A DNA stretch of 64,000 nt from Methylobacterium soli (GCF_008806385.1 NZ_VZZK01000028.1:1-64000), one strand, 5' to 3'. Counted from the first letter of the stretch, positions 40,139-51,513 are shown. Notes: generated by a model not told the origin, from the letters alone. Numbers and translations are program-made.

Positions 40139-40441
40139 GCAGCCCCTCTCAATCCCGCGCTTCGCGTCGTTGATGCCCTTGATGCCTCAAGCCAAGCTTG
40201 ATGGCAAATTCGCTATAGCCTGACATCGAGGGACAAGACTGGAACGGCGCCGGTGGCGGTGTCACGAGGAGAGATGCTTCGGCCGCCCTAACCGGTTGAC
40301 GCCGCGGCCCTTCTCCGGATCGGAGGCGCGGGGTCGGCGGCGAGGTGTTGCCGTCCTGTTCTTGTGAGCCTCGCGGTGATGGTGTCTACCCGCCCGGTCT
40401 TCGCCCGCGCCCGCGGGTTTCACGAATCGCGATGGGGTCGC
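40139..40441. other. 303-base intergenic region, divergent
   Basis: It separates the minus-strand hydrolase from the plus-strand secreted protein and should hold both promoters. I see no distinct operator and no gene. Confidence 0.35.
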
Positions 40442-40885
40442 GTGCGTCACAGGGCCATTCTGATCGCGGCCCTCCTGCCGGCAGCGCCGCTCCTCGGATT
40501 GGCCCCCGCCCGGGCCGGGGCGGAGATGTTCCGCTGCATCACCAAGGGGGCGACCACGGTGCTGAAGGATGGAGGTCCGGAGGCGGTGGATGCGGTGGAG
40601 GGCAAGGGCGTCTCGATCACCCTCGACGCGGAGGGCACGAGCCTCGTCCTGATCAACGACGCGAACAGCGCGGTCGCCCGCTTCACCTGCCAGCGCGAGG
40701 GACGGCGCGCGGGCGTCGTCGCCTGCACCCGCCCCGACGAGAGCCTGCGCCTCAATCGCCGCACCGGCGTCATGCTGCGCACGGTGACCACAAGGGGCGT
40801 CGACTTCGTGCTCTCCTTCGTGCTGATCTGCACCCGGCCCAGGCCGACTGCGCGCGCGGCCCCCGCCTCGCTCGCGAGCGAGTGA
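40442..40885 (+). CDS. Hypothetical exported protein
   Basis: 147 residues from the GTG at 40442, giving a clean signal peptide (RHRAILIAALLPAAPLLGL, cut near ARA). The mature part is beta-rich with three cysteines (FRCI, FTCQ, ACTR) plus a fourth near the C-terminus (LICTR), so disulfides are possible. No family recognised. In-frame starts at 40364 and 40379 would add residues before the signal peptide. The protease gene converges on it. Confidence 0.6.
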   Translation: MRHRAILIAALLPAAPLLGLAPARAGAEMFRCITKGATTVLKDGGPEAVDAVEGKGVSITLDAEGTSLVLINDANSAVARFTCQREGRRAGVVACTRPDESLRLNRRTGVMLRTVTTRGVDFVLSFVLICTRPRPTARAAPASLASE

Positions 40886-40894
40886 GGGCCGGCC

Positions 40895-41755
40895 TCAGGG
40901 CAGTGCCGTCTGCGGATCCCCGGCCTTGCCGGCCTCGCGCCCCGCGTCGTCTCGCGCGCCTTGCCGCTTCAGGATCTCCTCGGCGGCGGCCAGGAAGGCA
41001 CGCGTCGGGACGGCGAAGGACGGCCCAGGCGGCGCACCGGGACGCGGACCGGCGACGAGGACGCCGATGACCTTCGGGCTACCGTCCTCGACCTGCAGCA
41101 GGGCCGATCCGGATTCACCCGGAATGGCGCGGCAATCGTGGATCAGGAGCGGGGCTGGATCTGGCGCGAGGCGGGCGGCGCACTTGTCCTGCGCGCTCAT
41201 GGTCTGGGACATGGTTCGGCGATAGCCGGCCCGACGGATATCGAGCCGCAGCTTGCGCGGGTCGTCCGGGGCGGCAAGATGCTCCAGTTCGAGGGGCTTG
41301 ATCGGAATCGGGCTCGCGAGCTCGATCAGGGCCCAGTCGCCCGACATGTTCGGACGGCTCGTGCCGTAGGCGTAGGCGTAATCCGCCGGCTTGTGCACGG
41401 CATTGCCGATCGCGTGGGCGAGATACGCCCCCTGCGCGTAGCCCGCCACGAAATGGACCGAGCCCGGCTCGACCCAGCGCCCACGGGCCTTGTCCCAGAG
41501 GCAATGGGCGGCCGTGAGCGCGAGCCGCGGCCCGATCAGGGTCGCGGTGCAGAATTGGCGGCTCCCCGGCCCCGTGACCACGTTGAGCTTGCCGATGGCC
41601 GTGAACGGCCATTGCGCCGGGTCGAACGCCATTTCCTCGGCCCGCGCCGACCCGGCCCCCGGCGCGGCAAGCGCCAATGCGAGGGCCGCGAAAGCCAGCA
41701 CCCGTGCCCCCGTCCGGCGGGTCCGGCTTCCGGGCCTCTCGTGCCCCCGCGTCAT
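40895..41755 (-). CDS. Trypsin-like serine protease, exported
   Basis: 286 residues: signal peptide (to about 40, ending SARA-EE), then an S1-type protease with His in LTAAHC, Asp in GDWALIEL and Ser in GESGSAL, the full triad. It resembles the V8/glutamyl-endopeptidase-like periplasmic proteases of alphaproteobacteria. The C-terminal 25 residues are charged and probably disordered. The ATG at 41755 is chosen because the longer frame adds residues before the signal peptide. Confidence 0.9.
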   Translation of the reverse strand: MTRGHERPGSRTRRTGARVLAFAALALALAAPGAGSARAEEMAFDPAQWPFTAIGKLNVVTGPGSRQFCTATLIGPRLALTAAHCLWDKARGRWVEPGSVHFVAGYAQGAYLAHAIGNAVHKPADYAYAYGTSRPNMSGDWALIELASPIPIKPLELEHLAAPDDPRKLRLDIRRAGYRRTMSQTMSAQDKCAARLAPDPAPLLIHDCRAIPGESGSALLQVEDGSPKVIGVLVAGPRPGAPPGPSFAVPTRAFLAAAEEILKRQGARDDAGREAGKAGDPQTALP

Positions 41756-42007
41756 GGCCGTCTCCCCTGAACTCTGCCGGACCATGTGTTGCGGACAGGA
41801 GCCGTTGCAAGGGCACGCTCAATCCTCAGCGAGGGCATGCCGCGGAGAGCCCCCATCACGCCGAGCCAATGCAGGCCGCGGGCTGCCCGGAGAGGCCTGG
41901 ATCTCGATCCTGTGAGCGCTTGTGGCGGAAAGTGAGGGGTTTATGACATTTTCGGCCGAATGGCGCGCCGTTAGAAGTCATCGGTCCATCCACGGAAGGC
42001 GGCACCC

Positions 42008-42679
42008 ATGACGCTCGAGATCGGCTTCCTCCTCTTCCCGAATGTCCAACAGCTCGATCTCACGGGCCCTTACGAAGTCTTCGCCTCGCTGCCCGGCACG
42101 CGCCTGCACCTCGTGGCCGAGCACCTCGCTCCCGTGCGCGCCTCGACCGGGCTCATGCTGGCGCCGACGGTCACCTACGAGCAATGCCCGGCCCTCGACG
42201 TGATCTGCGTGCCCGGCGGGATCGGGGTGAATGCTCTCCTGACCGATCCGGGCGCCCTCGCCTTCCTGCGTGAGCAAGCCTCGAGCGCGCGCTTCGTCAC
42301 CTCCGTCTGCACCGGGGCCCTGGTTCTCGGGGCGGCGGGGCTTTTGCGGGGGCGCCGCGCGACCACGCACTGGGCGGCCCACGATCTCCTGGCCGCCTTC
42401 GGGGCGATTCCCGTGGATGCGCGGGTGGTCCGGGACGGCAACCTCGTCACCGGCGGCGGGGTGACGGCGGGGATCGATTTCGCCCTCGTCCTCGCGGCGG
42501 AACTCGTCGGGCCGATCGCGGCCGAGACGGTGGAACTGACCCTCGAATACGCCCCGGCTCCCCCCTTCGGCTCCGGCCGGCCGGATCAGGCCTCCGCCGC
42601 GGTGCTGGAGGCGGCCCGCGCGCAGCTCGCAGGGAGCCGCCGGGAACGCGAGGCGATCCTGGCCAAGATCACCGGATGA
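42008..42679 (+). CDS. DJ-1/PfpI-family protein, isonitrile hydratase-like
   Basis: 223 residues with the DJ-1 fold. The nucleophile elbow SVCTGALVLGAAGLL (Cys about 101) and the PNVQQLDLTGPYEVF start are those of the isonitrile hydratase (InhA)-like branch. It lacks the AraC DNA-binding domain seen in larger relatives. The biological substrate is unknown. GGCGGCACCC precedes the ATG. Confidence 0.87.
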   Translation: MTLEIGFLLFPNVQQLDLTGPYEVFASLPGTRLHLVAEHLAPVRASTGLMLAPTVTYEQCPALDVICVPGGIGVNALLTDPGALAFLREQASSARFVTSVCTGALVLGAAGLLRGRRATTHWAAHDLLAAFGAIPVDARVVRDGNLVTGGGVTAGIDFALVLAAELVGPIAAETVELTLEYAPAPPFGSGRPDQASAAVLEAARAQLAGSRREREAILAKITG

Positions 42680-42710
42680 GGCCTCGCGCGACGGGGGTGC
42701 GGTCCGTGCC

Positions 42711-43043
42711 TCAGCCGGCCTGCGGCCCGGTGAGGCGGCTGCGCCAGGGCTTGCTCAGGAACACGAAGGCGAGCAGCACCCCGGCCGCGTACCAGCCGTG
42801 CAGGCTGTGATACCCGGTCTCCGGCGCCCAAGCGAAACCGCCGAGCACCGTGAAGGCGAGCATCGCCAAGCCGGTGCGCAGGGCGAGGGCCATCGGCTGT
42901 TGTAGGATGGGATCCCCCGCAGAGAGGGCAAGCCCGAGGCCCGTCATGGCAAACAACACGCCCCCAAGGGGCAGGCCCAGGAACAGCGAGACCACGAGCC
43001 TCAGGAATACGGAGGCCCAATCGTTCGGAACGGGCTCGGCCAC
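42711..43043 (-). CDS. Small integral membrane protein
   Basis: 110 residues with three predicted membrane helices (about 10-35, 50-72, 80-97) and a basic C-terminus (KPWRSRLTG). I set the start at the GTG at 43043 because GGAAGA sits seven bases upstream. A GTG at 43109 would add an Arg/Ser-rich stretch with no binding site. No family recognised. Confidence 0.6.
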   Translation of the reverse strand: MAEPVPNDWASVFLRLVVSLFLGLPLGGVLFAMTGLGLALSAGDPILQQPMALALRTGLAMLAFTVLGGFAWAPETGYHSLHGWYAAGVLLAFVFLSKPWRSRLTGPQAG

Positions 43044-43253
43044 GCTTCGGTCTTCCGGCAAATGAGGAGCGGACCTGGACGATCTAAGCCTCAACGCGCG
43101 GCCTGTCACAGGGAGGCTGCGAAAAACAAGCAGCCGAGTTGAGGACCGAGGCGGGTTTCGCGACGCGGAGCGCGCGGCGGCGATGGTCCCGGAGCCTCGT
43201 TCTGATCAGGCGACCGCCTGCTGCTCGGCGTGCCATGCGGAGGGTTCGACCCG

Positions 43254-43511
43254 TCACTTCGTCTGCGGCTTGCCGCCGCCGAAACTCCGGTTGAACAAGT
43301 TCATGAAGAGTTCCGATGCCTGCTCCGCGCTCTGAGGCGTGAACGACAGCCAGCTCTTCATCAGGGTCTCCGGCGAGAACCGGTCCATCTCGGCGAGCAT
43401 CCGCCGCTCGACCTCCGCCATCACGGCGCCCTGCATCGGCTGGACATCCGGCAGCCCGAAGAACTGCCGCGCCTCCACCGGCGTACAATCGATCTCGACC
43501 GTGACCTTCAT
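43254..43511 (-). CDS. DUF6489 family protein
   Basis: An 85-residue cytoplasmic protein starting MKVTVEIDCTPVEARQFFGLPDV, a signature I associate with DUF6489 (function unknown). It has a helical C-terminus ending FNRSFGGGKPQTK. A longer frame starting at 43556 is less likely since the motif begins exactly at the internal ATG. Stand-alone gene. Confidence 0.85.
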   Translation of the reverse strand: MKVTVEIDCTPVEARQFFGLPDVQPMQGAVMAEVERRMLAEMDRFSPETLMKSWLSFTPQSAEQASELFMNLFNRSFGGGKPQTK

Positions 43512-43653
43512 GACGCGTTGTCTCCTCGGCCTGCGGATGATCCCAAGGCGGATCATCCGGGTGCCCGTTCCCGGAATACGCTCGTGCTGAAGAACGGCCG
43601 AGCGCGCGTCAAGACGCGGCGCAGGGCCCGGCGGCCCTCGCGATCCGGGCGGA

Positions 43654-44817
43654 TCAGCCCTTCCAGTTCTTCAGAGCTCCAAAGGGGCTGGCGGCGGGAT
43701 CCGGCGGCGGCGGGTTCAGGATCGCCTCCACCTGCGCGACGGCATCGGCCAACGAGAAGGCGGCTCCGCCTGGCAGCTTTCCGCCCGCCGCATCCTTGTG
43801 GCCGCCGCCGCGGAACCGGCGGGCGCCCTCAAGCGCCGTCTCGTCGTTCGACCGGAAGGAGAGTGTGCCGACGCGCTGGACGTTGACGACGCGGCGCGCC
43901 CGCCCGCCCAGCATGATCAGGTCCGACACCCGCTGGAAGGTGCCGGAATCGAGACCGAAGGACAGGAGCGTTCCGTCCGAGAGCCTGTGGAACAGCTCGT
44001 CCGAGCGGGCGAGTGCCCGGGCGATCCGCATGCGGGTCGTCAGGGCCGGATCGTCCGCGGGATCATCCGCCATGAACGCGTCGACGATCCGGAGCCGGAT
44101 GGCGCCGACCTGAGCCTCGACGCCGGCCGGCGTCGCCCCTTCGCGAAGGAGCGCCGCGACGCCCCGCAGCAGCGCCGCGATGAAGCGGTCGTGCCAGGGA
44201 TGGCCCACCGGAACGAGGGTGCCGACATTGTCCCAGAAGACCTCGTCGAGGGCGAGGCCGCCTGCGAAACTGGGCCGCTCCTTCTTCCAGAGGTCGAGGG
44301 CATCGACGGCCTCGACGAGGGTCTGCAGCTCCCGCTCCAGATCCGCCGGGATCGCGCGGGTGGCGTAGAGCGCCCGGTGCTCGTAGGCCATGCGGGTGGC
44401 GCAGCGCCCCTCGTCGATCAGGACCGCGAGATCCGGATCCCCGAGATCGAAGCGCTTCAGGGTCGGGATCTCGGCATCGGGGATCGGCTCCAGGCCCTGA
44501 TCGCGCAGCTGGTCGATCGAGGAGGCGTGGTGGTCGAGGACGATGAGGCGGTGGCGGGCGCCCTCCGGCCGGCGGCGGTTCAGGGCGGCGAAGCTCCGGA
44601 TGAACTTCACCGCGACCGCCTCGAGACCGAGATCGGTCATGATCAGGAGTTCGGGCTCGGACGCCTTGTCGAGGCGCTTGAGTTCGGCTTCGACGATGGG
44701 GCCGACGTCGGAATAGCGGGGGATGTGGACGATCCGGGCGACGTCGAGGGCGGTGCCGACGATGGTCGAGGCGCCGTAGCCGTCGAGGTCGTGATGGGTG
44801 AGCTGGGTGACGTTCAC
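43654..44817 (-). CDS. DHH-family phosphoesterase
   Basis: 387 residues. N-terminal THHDLDGYG and later LDHHASS are DHH metal motifs, and the C-terminal GGGHKDAAGG is the DHHA1 signature. The family includes RecJ, NrnA nano-RNases and cyclic-di-AMP phosphodiesterases. Lack of a membrane or PAS part suggests an NrnA-like oligonucleotide or pAp hydrolase, but the substrate is not proven. Divergent from dinB across about 200 bases. Confidence 0.88.
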   Translation of the reverse strand: MNVTQLTHHDLDGYGASTIVGTALDVARIVHIPRYSDVGPIVEAELKRLDKASEPELLIMTDLGLEAVAVKFIRSFAALNRRRPEGARHRLIVLDHHASSIDQLRDQGLEPIPDAEIPTLKRFDLGDPDLAVLIDEGRCATRMAYEHRALYATRAIPADLERELQTLVEAVDALDLWKKERPSFAGGLALDEVFWDNVGTLVPVGHPWHDRFIAALLRGVAALLREGATPAGVEAQVGAIRLRIVDAFMADDPADDPALTTRMRIARALARSDELFHRLSDGTLLSFGLDSGTFQRVSDLIMLGGRARRVVNVQRVGTLSFRSNDETALEGARRFRGGGHKDAAGGKLPGGAAFSLADAVAQVEAILNPPPPDPAASPFGALKNWKG

Positions 44818-44965
44818 GTGGGAATCCCGTCCTTGGAGCGCTGGCGCATCAGGGGCTTATGGGGGAGGCCGGCGGGCCGCGCGAGTCCCGGCGCGCGGGA
44901 AAGCGCGACGGCGGTGGACGATCGGTCCGGCGGCCTTGACCCGCGCCCGGCAAGGCGCATGGTCG

Positions 44966-44980
44966 GAACAATTCATGAAC
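44966..44980 (+). promoter_or_regulatory. Predicted LexA (SOS) box of dinB
   Basis: GAAC at 44966-44969, seven bases, and GAAC at 44977-44980 match the alphaproteobacterial SOS box (GTTC-N7-GTTC read on the other strand). It lies 40 bases upstream of the ATG at 45020 and overlaps an alternative ATG at 44975, which argues that the downstream start is used. Confidence 0.7.
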
Positions 44981-45019
44981 GATCCGTCCGAAATCCCGAG
45001 TGCCAGCCGCGAGCCCCGC

Positions 45020-46126
45020 ATGAATCCGGGTGATCCGCCGGATCCGCCCCCCGCCGACCGCCTCCGGAAGGTGATCCATATCGACATGGACGCGTTCTAC
45101 GCCTCTGTCGAGCAGCGCGACGACCAAGGGTTGCGCGGCCGGCCGCTCGCGGTCGGCGGCGCGCGCGAGCGGGGCGTGGTGGCGGCGGCGAGCTACGAGG
45201 CGCGGGCCTTCGGGGTGCGCTCGGCCATGCCGGCGGTGACGGCGCGCCGGCTCTGCCCCGACCTCGTCTTCGTGAAGCCCCGCTTCGACGTCTACCGGGC
45301 GATCTCGGAGGAGATCCGGGCGGTGTTTGCCGAGCACACCGCACTGATCGAGCCGGTGGCCCTCGACGAGGCCTATCTCGACGTGACCGAGAACCGGCAG
45401 GGCCTGCCGACCGCGACCGCGGTGGCGCGGGCGATCCGGGCGACGATCCGGGAGCGGACCGGGCTCGTGGCCTCGGCGGGGGTCTCCTACAACAAGTTCC
45501 TGGCCAAGGTCGCCTCCGATTACCGCAAGCCCGACGCCCTGTTCGTGATCACCCCCGCCATGGGCCCGGCCTTCGTGGAGGCGCTGGAGATCGGGCGCTT
45601 CCACGGGGTCGGGCCCGTGACGGAGGCGAAGATGAAGGGCCTCGGCATCCTCACCGGCCGCGATCTCAAGGCCCGCTCCCGCGAGGCCCTCGTCGCGCAG
45701 TTCGGCAGCGCCGGGGCCTATTACCACGCGGTGGCGCGGGGCATCGACGAGCGCCCGGTGCGGGCCCACCGCATCCGCAAGTCGATCGGGGCGGAAAACA
45801 CCTTCGCGGACGACGCCACGGCCTACGAGACCCTGGCCGAGCGCCTCGGCCCGATCCTCGACAAGGTCTGGGCGGCCTGCCTCGCCAAGGAGATGCGCGG
45901 GCGCACCGTGACCCTCAAGGTCAAGTTCTCGAATTTCGAGCAGATCACCCGGGCCCGCTCCCTGCCCGAACCGGTCGCCGACCGCGACGCCCTGGAGCGG
46001 ATCAGCCTCGCGATCCTGCGCGACGTCTTCCCGCTGCGCCGAAGCGTGCGGCTCATCGGCGTCTCGCTCTCGGCCCTGCACCACGGCCCGGCGGACGCGC
46101 CGCAGCAGCTCGGCCTCGCGCTCTGA
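45020..46126 (+). CDS. dinB: DNA polymerase IV
   Basis: A 368-residue Y-family translesion polymerase: IHIDMDAFYASVEQRD (palm metal site), SYEARAFGVRSAMP, the LDEAYLDVT catalytic acidic pair, HhH segment GVGPVTEAKMKGLGI and a little-finger domain to the end. It bypasses DNA lesions with low fidelity. The start at 45020 is inferred from the SOS box. ATG 44975 would add 15 residues. Not linked to imuA-imuB-dnaE2. Confidence 0.95.
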   Translation: MNPGDPPDPPPADRLRKVIHIDMDAFYASVEQRDDQGLRGRPLAVGGARERGVVAAASYEARAFGVRSAMPAVTARRLCPDLVFVKPRFDVYRAISEEIRAVFAEHTALIEPVALDEAYLDVTENRQGLPTATAVARAIRATIRERTGLVASAGVSYNKFLAKVASDYRKPDALFVITPAMGPAFVEALEIGRFHGVGPVTEAKMKGLGILTGRDLKARSREALVAQFGSAGAYYHAVARGIDERPVRAHRIRKSIGAENTFADDATAYETLAERLGPILDKVWAACLAKEMRGRTVTLKVKFSNFEQITRARSLPEPVADRDALERISLAILRDVFPLRRSVRLIGVSLSALHHGPADAPQQLGLAL

Positions 46127-46196
46127 CGGGACGGGGCTGAACCCGGGGCGCCCGCGGCCGGTTGTCCGCAGGCGCCGTCACGAGACCGGAGCCCCC

Positions 46197-46363
46197 ATGG
46201 ATGCGACGTCGGACGCGATGCAGGCCTGCATCCAAGAATGCCTGCGCTGTTATCGGACCTGTCTCCGCATGGCCTCGCAGCATGGCCTGCCGGCCGGCGG
46301 CCCGCATGTCGCGCCGGAGCATTTTCGGCTGATGATGGCCTGCGCGAAGATGTGCAGCCTTAT
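46197..46363 (+). pseudogene. Four-helix copper-storage-like protein, 5' fragment
   Basis: The frame begins MDATSDAMQACIQECLRCY and continues to LMMACAKMC, the first half of a cysteine-rich four-helix bundle (Csp/DUF326-like) protein that stores Cu(I) through rows of Cys. After about base 46,360 the sequence becomes unrelated low-GC DNA and the frame ends at 46391. The matching 3' half lies 1.7 kb away at 48071-48181. A GGAG binding site precedes the ATG. I consider the gene broken by insertion. Confidence 0.75.
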
Positions 46364-46364
46364 G

Positions 46365-46383
46365 GAGCAAATGCGCCAGAATG
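46365..46383 (+). repeat. Left terminal inverted repeat of the element
   Basis: GAGCAAATGCGCCAGAATG. It matches the reverse complement of 48051-48069 at 16 of 19 positions. Confidence 0.65.
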
Positions 46384-46444
46384 CACGCTAGACCAAGGCG
46401 TATGCCATCGCTTATTATGGCGGAAGCTATAGAAGAAGCCTTTC

Positions 46445-46612
46445 ATGGCATGCGGATCGAGTGTTCAGGAAATCCTTGCCGGCCTAAACGCGTAGTTCGG
46501 CGGCAAATGACACACCAAACTTGCCAGTGAGGTGATTGAGGGAGATCGGCGGAACTTGGAAGAGTCTCTAGACGCCACCAATCCTGAAAAAGGACAGGAT
46601 GCGGATGAGTGA
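46445..46612 (+). pseudogene. Decayed short frame upstream of the DUF6471-like gene
   Basis: In one frame the sequence reads a protein-like chain (QEILAGLNA, stop, FGGK, stop, HTKLASEVIEGDRRNLEES and on to DADE) ending in TGA at 46610-46612. Two in-frame stops lie near its start. It overlaps the next gene's possible ATG at 46605, as a coupled gene would. Composition, not homology, suggests a former gene. Confidence 0.3.
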
Positions 46613-46835
46613 CGGCATTGATGAGGCTTGGGATGCCCGAGTAAAGGGCATTCTCAAAGCCGAGCTGAAGCGGAAAGGCATTACCTATGCACAGTTGGTC
46701 GATAAGCTCGCTGCTTTTGGCGTGAAGGAGACCGAGCCAAATATCCGCAACAAGCTTGCGCGGGGTAAATTCACTGCGGTTTTTATGATACAGATTTTAA
46801 CTGCAATTGGATCAAATACCATCAGGATTGAATAG
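46599..46835 (+). CDS. DUF6471-like small protein
   Basis: A 78-residue helical protein with KGITYAQLVDKL and NIRNKLARGKFTAVFM, which resembles a helix-turn-helix and which I associate with DUF6471. Function unknown; a DNA-binding or regulator role is only inference. The start may be ATG 46599 or 46605 (AAGGA lies upstream). GC content is low compared with the chromosome. Its 3' end overlaps by 24 bases the end of the broken convergent gene. Confidence 0.65.
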   Translation: MRMSDGIDEAWDARVKGILKAELKRKGITYAQLVDKLAAFGVKETEPNIRNKLARGKFTAVFMIQILTAIGSNTIRIE

Positions 46836-47822
46836 ATCTGTCTGGCGCGTGGTTGGGGCCGGCACAAACCTAATAACCTTTTTGATTTTATATGTCGGCT
46901 CTTTAGGCTTGTTCTGGGCATCAAACGTTGTAGTGACCTCTAAGACGACCTGATAGGCATCCTCCGACAAAGCGCCGCCGCGGTCTAAGGCGTCTTGAGC
47001 TATGCTAGTTTCGGTTATGTCAACATATGCCCTGTCTTTACCAAGTCGAAACCGCCAACTGTTCGCTTTGGGGTCATAAACAGGCGATTACACGCTTAGC
47101 CAAGCTGGAATTTCTTCAATCTCAGGCTCATTGACCTCTTTGCTTTCCTCTATTCCTTTTGCGCATGAGGCTGCGATATCCGTCACTTCCTTGGGCGTAA
47201 ACTCTTCTGCTATCGCACCAGCCTCGTTGCTGACTCGCATGGTGTCGAAGCCATCTTGGCCAAGCGGCAAGAAGGCGTCTTGAGTTGCGCGCAGGGCTCT
47301 TGCGTTTTTTGATAGATTATAAATCTCCGGCGTTAAATAAACGCTGTTTCCATCACCTTTGATTGTAACTTTTACAGTTCCACTGCGAGACGTATCGGTC
47401 TTTTCTTCAATGACATCTCGGCCTTTTCTCCACTGGAGGTACTTGATAAAACTAATCCCACCCGCCGCGACTACACCGCCTCCTGCAAGCGGCCCTTTCA
47501 GAAGCCCAATACATTCCAAGACCTCCTTTGCGGTCTTTACCTGATCGATTCCAAGCAGAAGCTTGGCTTGTTCGTATAATCCTACAACAAGTTTGAAGTT
47601 AATATTGAAGCATTTATGCTCAAAATCTGAAACAACCAAGACTTTTGTCGTTGATTTCTTGCCATTGAACTCGGTGTTGGCCTCGCGCAGAAGCTTGCCG
47701 AAGGCCATTAGAGCCGGCGCGAGGTTACGAACGTCTATTGAGTGGTCGTCAGCACGGGTCGGGCCATCATAGGCCACCGAGAACTCCTGCCGGCTCATCG
47801 GCACGTCCTCGACCTGGGCCAT
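46812..47822 (-). pseudogene. Hypothetical cargo gene interrupted by one in-frame TAA
   Basis: From ATG 47822 (GGGGGAG just upstream) the frame codes 244 residues (starting MAQVEDVPMSRQEFSVAYDG) and then hits TAA at 47088-47090. The same frame continues without another stop for 91 more residues (including NSWRFRLGKDRAYVDITE) to TGA at 46812-46814, which looks like genuine coding sequence. The N-terminal part (AYDGP, MDVRNLAPAL-like IDVRNLAPAL) recalls a widespread uncharacterised family. A Gly/Ala-rich hydrophobic stretch lies near residue 115. No function is assigned. Confidence 0.7.
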
Positions 47823-48050
47823 TTGCACTCCCCCGCCTGCGTTAGCGAAAAGTGCAAATCTCGGTTAAGTTGTCCATCCATAACTTGGCCGTACAGAATG
47901 CGTGACCGCAGCCCTGTGGCAAAACTGATGCAGTCCGGGAGCCGTGCTTTTTCTAGCATGCGAACATATGTAGAACAAACACACATTGTACTATAACCGA
48001 CCATTTTCGAATGCCACCGTTTGCGATACATATGCATGCATCTGAGATGA

Positions 48051-48069
48051 CATTTTGGTGCAATTGCTC
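48051..48069 (-). repeat. Right terminal inverted repeat of the element
   Basis: Its reverse complement is GAGCAATTGCACCAAAATG, 16 of 19 identical to the left end at 46365-46383. Confidence 0.65.
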
Positions 48070-48070
48070 T

Positions 48071-48181
48071 CCAGGACCGGAGATCTGCCGCAGTTGCGCG
48101 CACGTGATGCTGATCGGCGTGCCCGAGCACAAGCCCGCCTGCCGGGCCTGCGCGGAAAGCTGCCGGGCGATGGCGGGCTGA
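48071..48181 (+). pseudogene. Four-helix copper-storage-like protein, 3' fragment
   Basis: From base 48080 the frame reads EICRSCAHVMLIG and then CRACAESCRAMAG to a TGA at 48179-48181, the expected end of a Csp/DUF326-type bundle. It continues where the 5' fragment stops (ACAKMC aligns with EIC). About 30 residues usual between MLIG and the last helix seem missing, so this half may also have an internal deletion. Confidence 0.7.
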
Positions 48182-48349
48182 TCCGGAGGCCGCAGGGGCT
48201 CCTAACGACGGCTAGCTGGAAGGCGCCCGGCCCGGTATCGGTCGGGATCCGTCCCACTTCGGGATCCCGGGCGTGGCCCGGCCGTTGCGTGGCGTCCTGC
48301 CGGCGCGGTTGTGCGTCCCCTTCCCGCTTGTCTCCCACAGATCGTCCCC

Positions 48350-48709
48350 ATGGCCGCCTTGTCGAAAGCGTCGCGTCTCCTCGGCTGGCTGTTGCTGGCC
48401 GCCCTCCTGGTCGTGACGGTCTGTCCGATCGGCCTGCGCCCGGTGAGCGGCGCGCCGGTCTCGCTGGAGCGGTTCGGCGCCTTCGCGCTCCTGGGCTTCC
48501 TGTTCGCCGTCGGCTACCCGCACCGGCGCTGGCAGGTCGCCATCCTGACGGTGGCGGCGGCGGGCAGCCTCGAAGCCCTGCAGATGCTGCAGCCGACGCG
48601 CCACGGCCGGGCGGCCGATTTCCTGGTGAAGATGGGCGGCTGCGGCTTCGGCGCGGCCGCAGCCCTCCTGGCCGCCTCCCTCCGGTGGAGCCCGACGCGG
48701 CGCGGGTGA
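48350..48709 (+). CDS. VanZ-family membrane protein
   Basis: 119 residues with about four hydrophobic segments and the VanZ-like VSLERFGAFALLGFL and EALQMLQPTRHGRAADFLVK motifs (the latter with the conserved Arg and Asp). Family members are small membrane proteins of mostly unknown role, some linked to glycopeptide resistance. The ATG at 48350 is chosen because homology begins near it. Bases 48182-48349 upstream hold nothing recognisable. Convergent with the phytochrome gene. Confidence 0.85.
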   Translation: MAALSKASRLLGWLLLAALLVVTVCPIGLRPVSGAPVSLERFGAFALLGFLFAVGYPHRRWQVAILTVAAAGSLEALQMLQPTRHGRAADFLVKMGGCGFGAAAALLAASLRWSPTRRG

Positions 48710-48719
48710 CGCGCGGGCT

Positions 48720-51392
<2,673 letters not shown>

Positions 51393-51513
51393 GGCCCGCG
51401 CCTACCTCGTCAGCCAGGGATGCACCCGCGACATGAACGGCTCCGTGGCAGCCTACGCCGGAGTCCCGCCCCAATCACCGCAATGTCGCCTGCCGTACAG
51501 TGCCGGCCCCGGC

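Larger units (their letters stand above)
46364..48070. mobile_element. Low-GC insertion element of about 1.7 kb with inverted ends, no visible transposase
   Basis: The segment interrupts a copper-storage-like gene. GC is visibly lower than in the neighbouring genes. Its ends are imperfect inverted repeats (16 of 19 bases). It carries a DUF6471-like gene, a broken 338-codon gene and a short decayed frame. No transposase or integrase frame is apparent, so it would be non-autonomous or a decayed remnant. No clear target-site duplication was found beyond a loose similarity (AAGATGTGC left, GAGATCTGC right). Exact boundaries are approximate. Confidence 0.65.
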
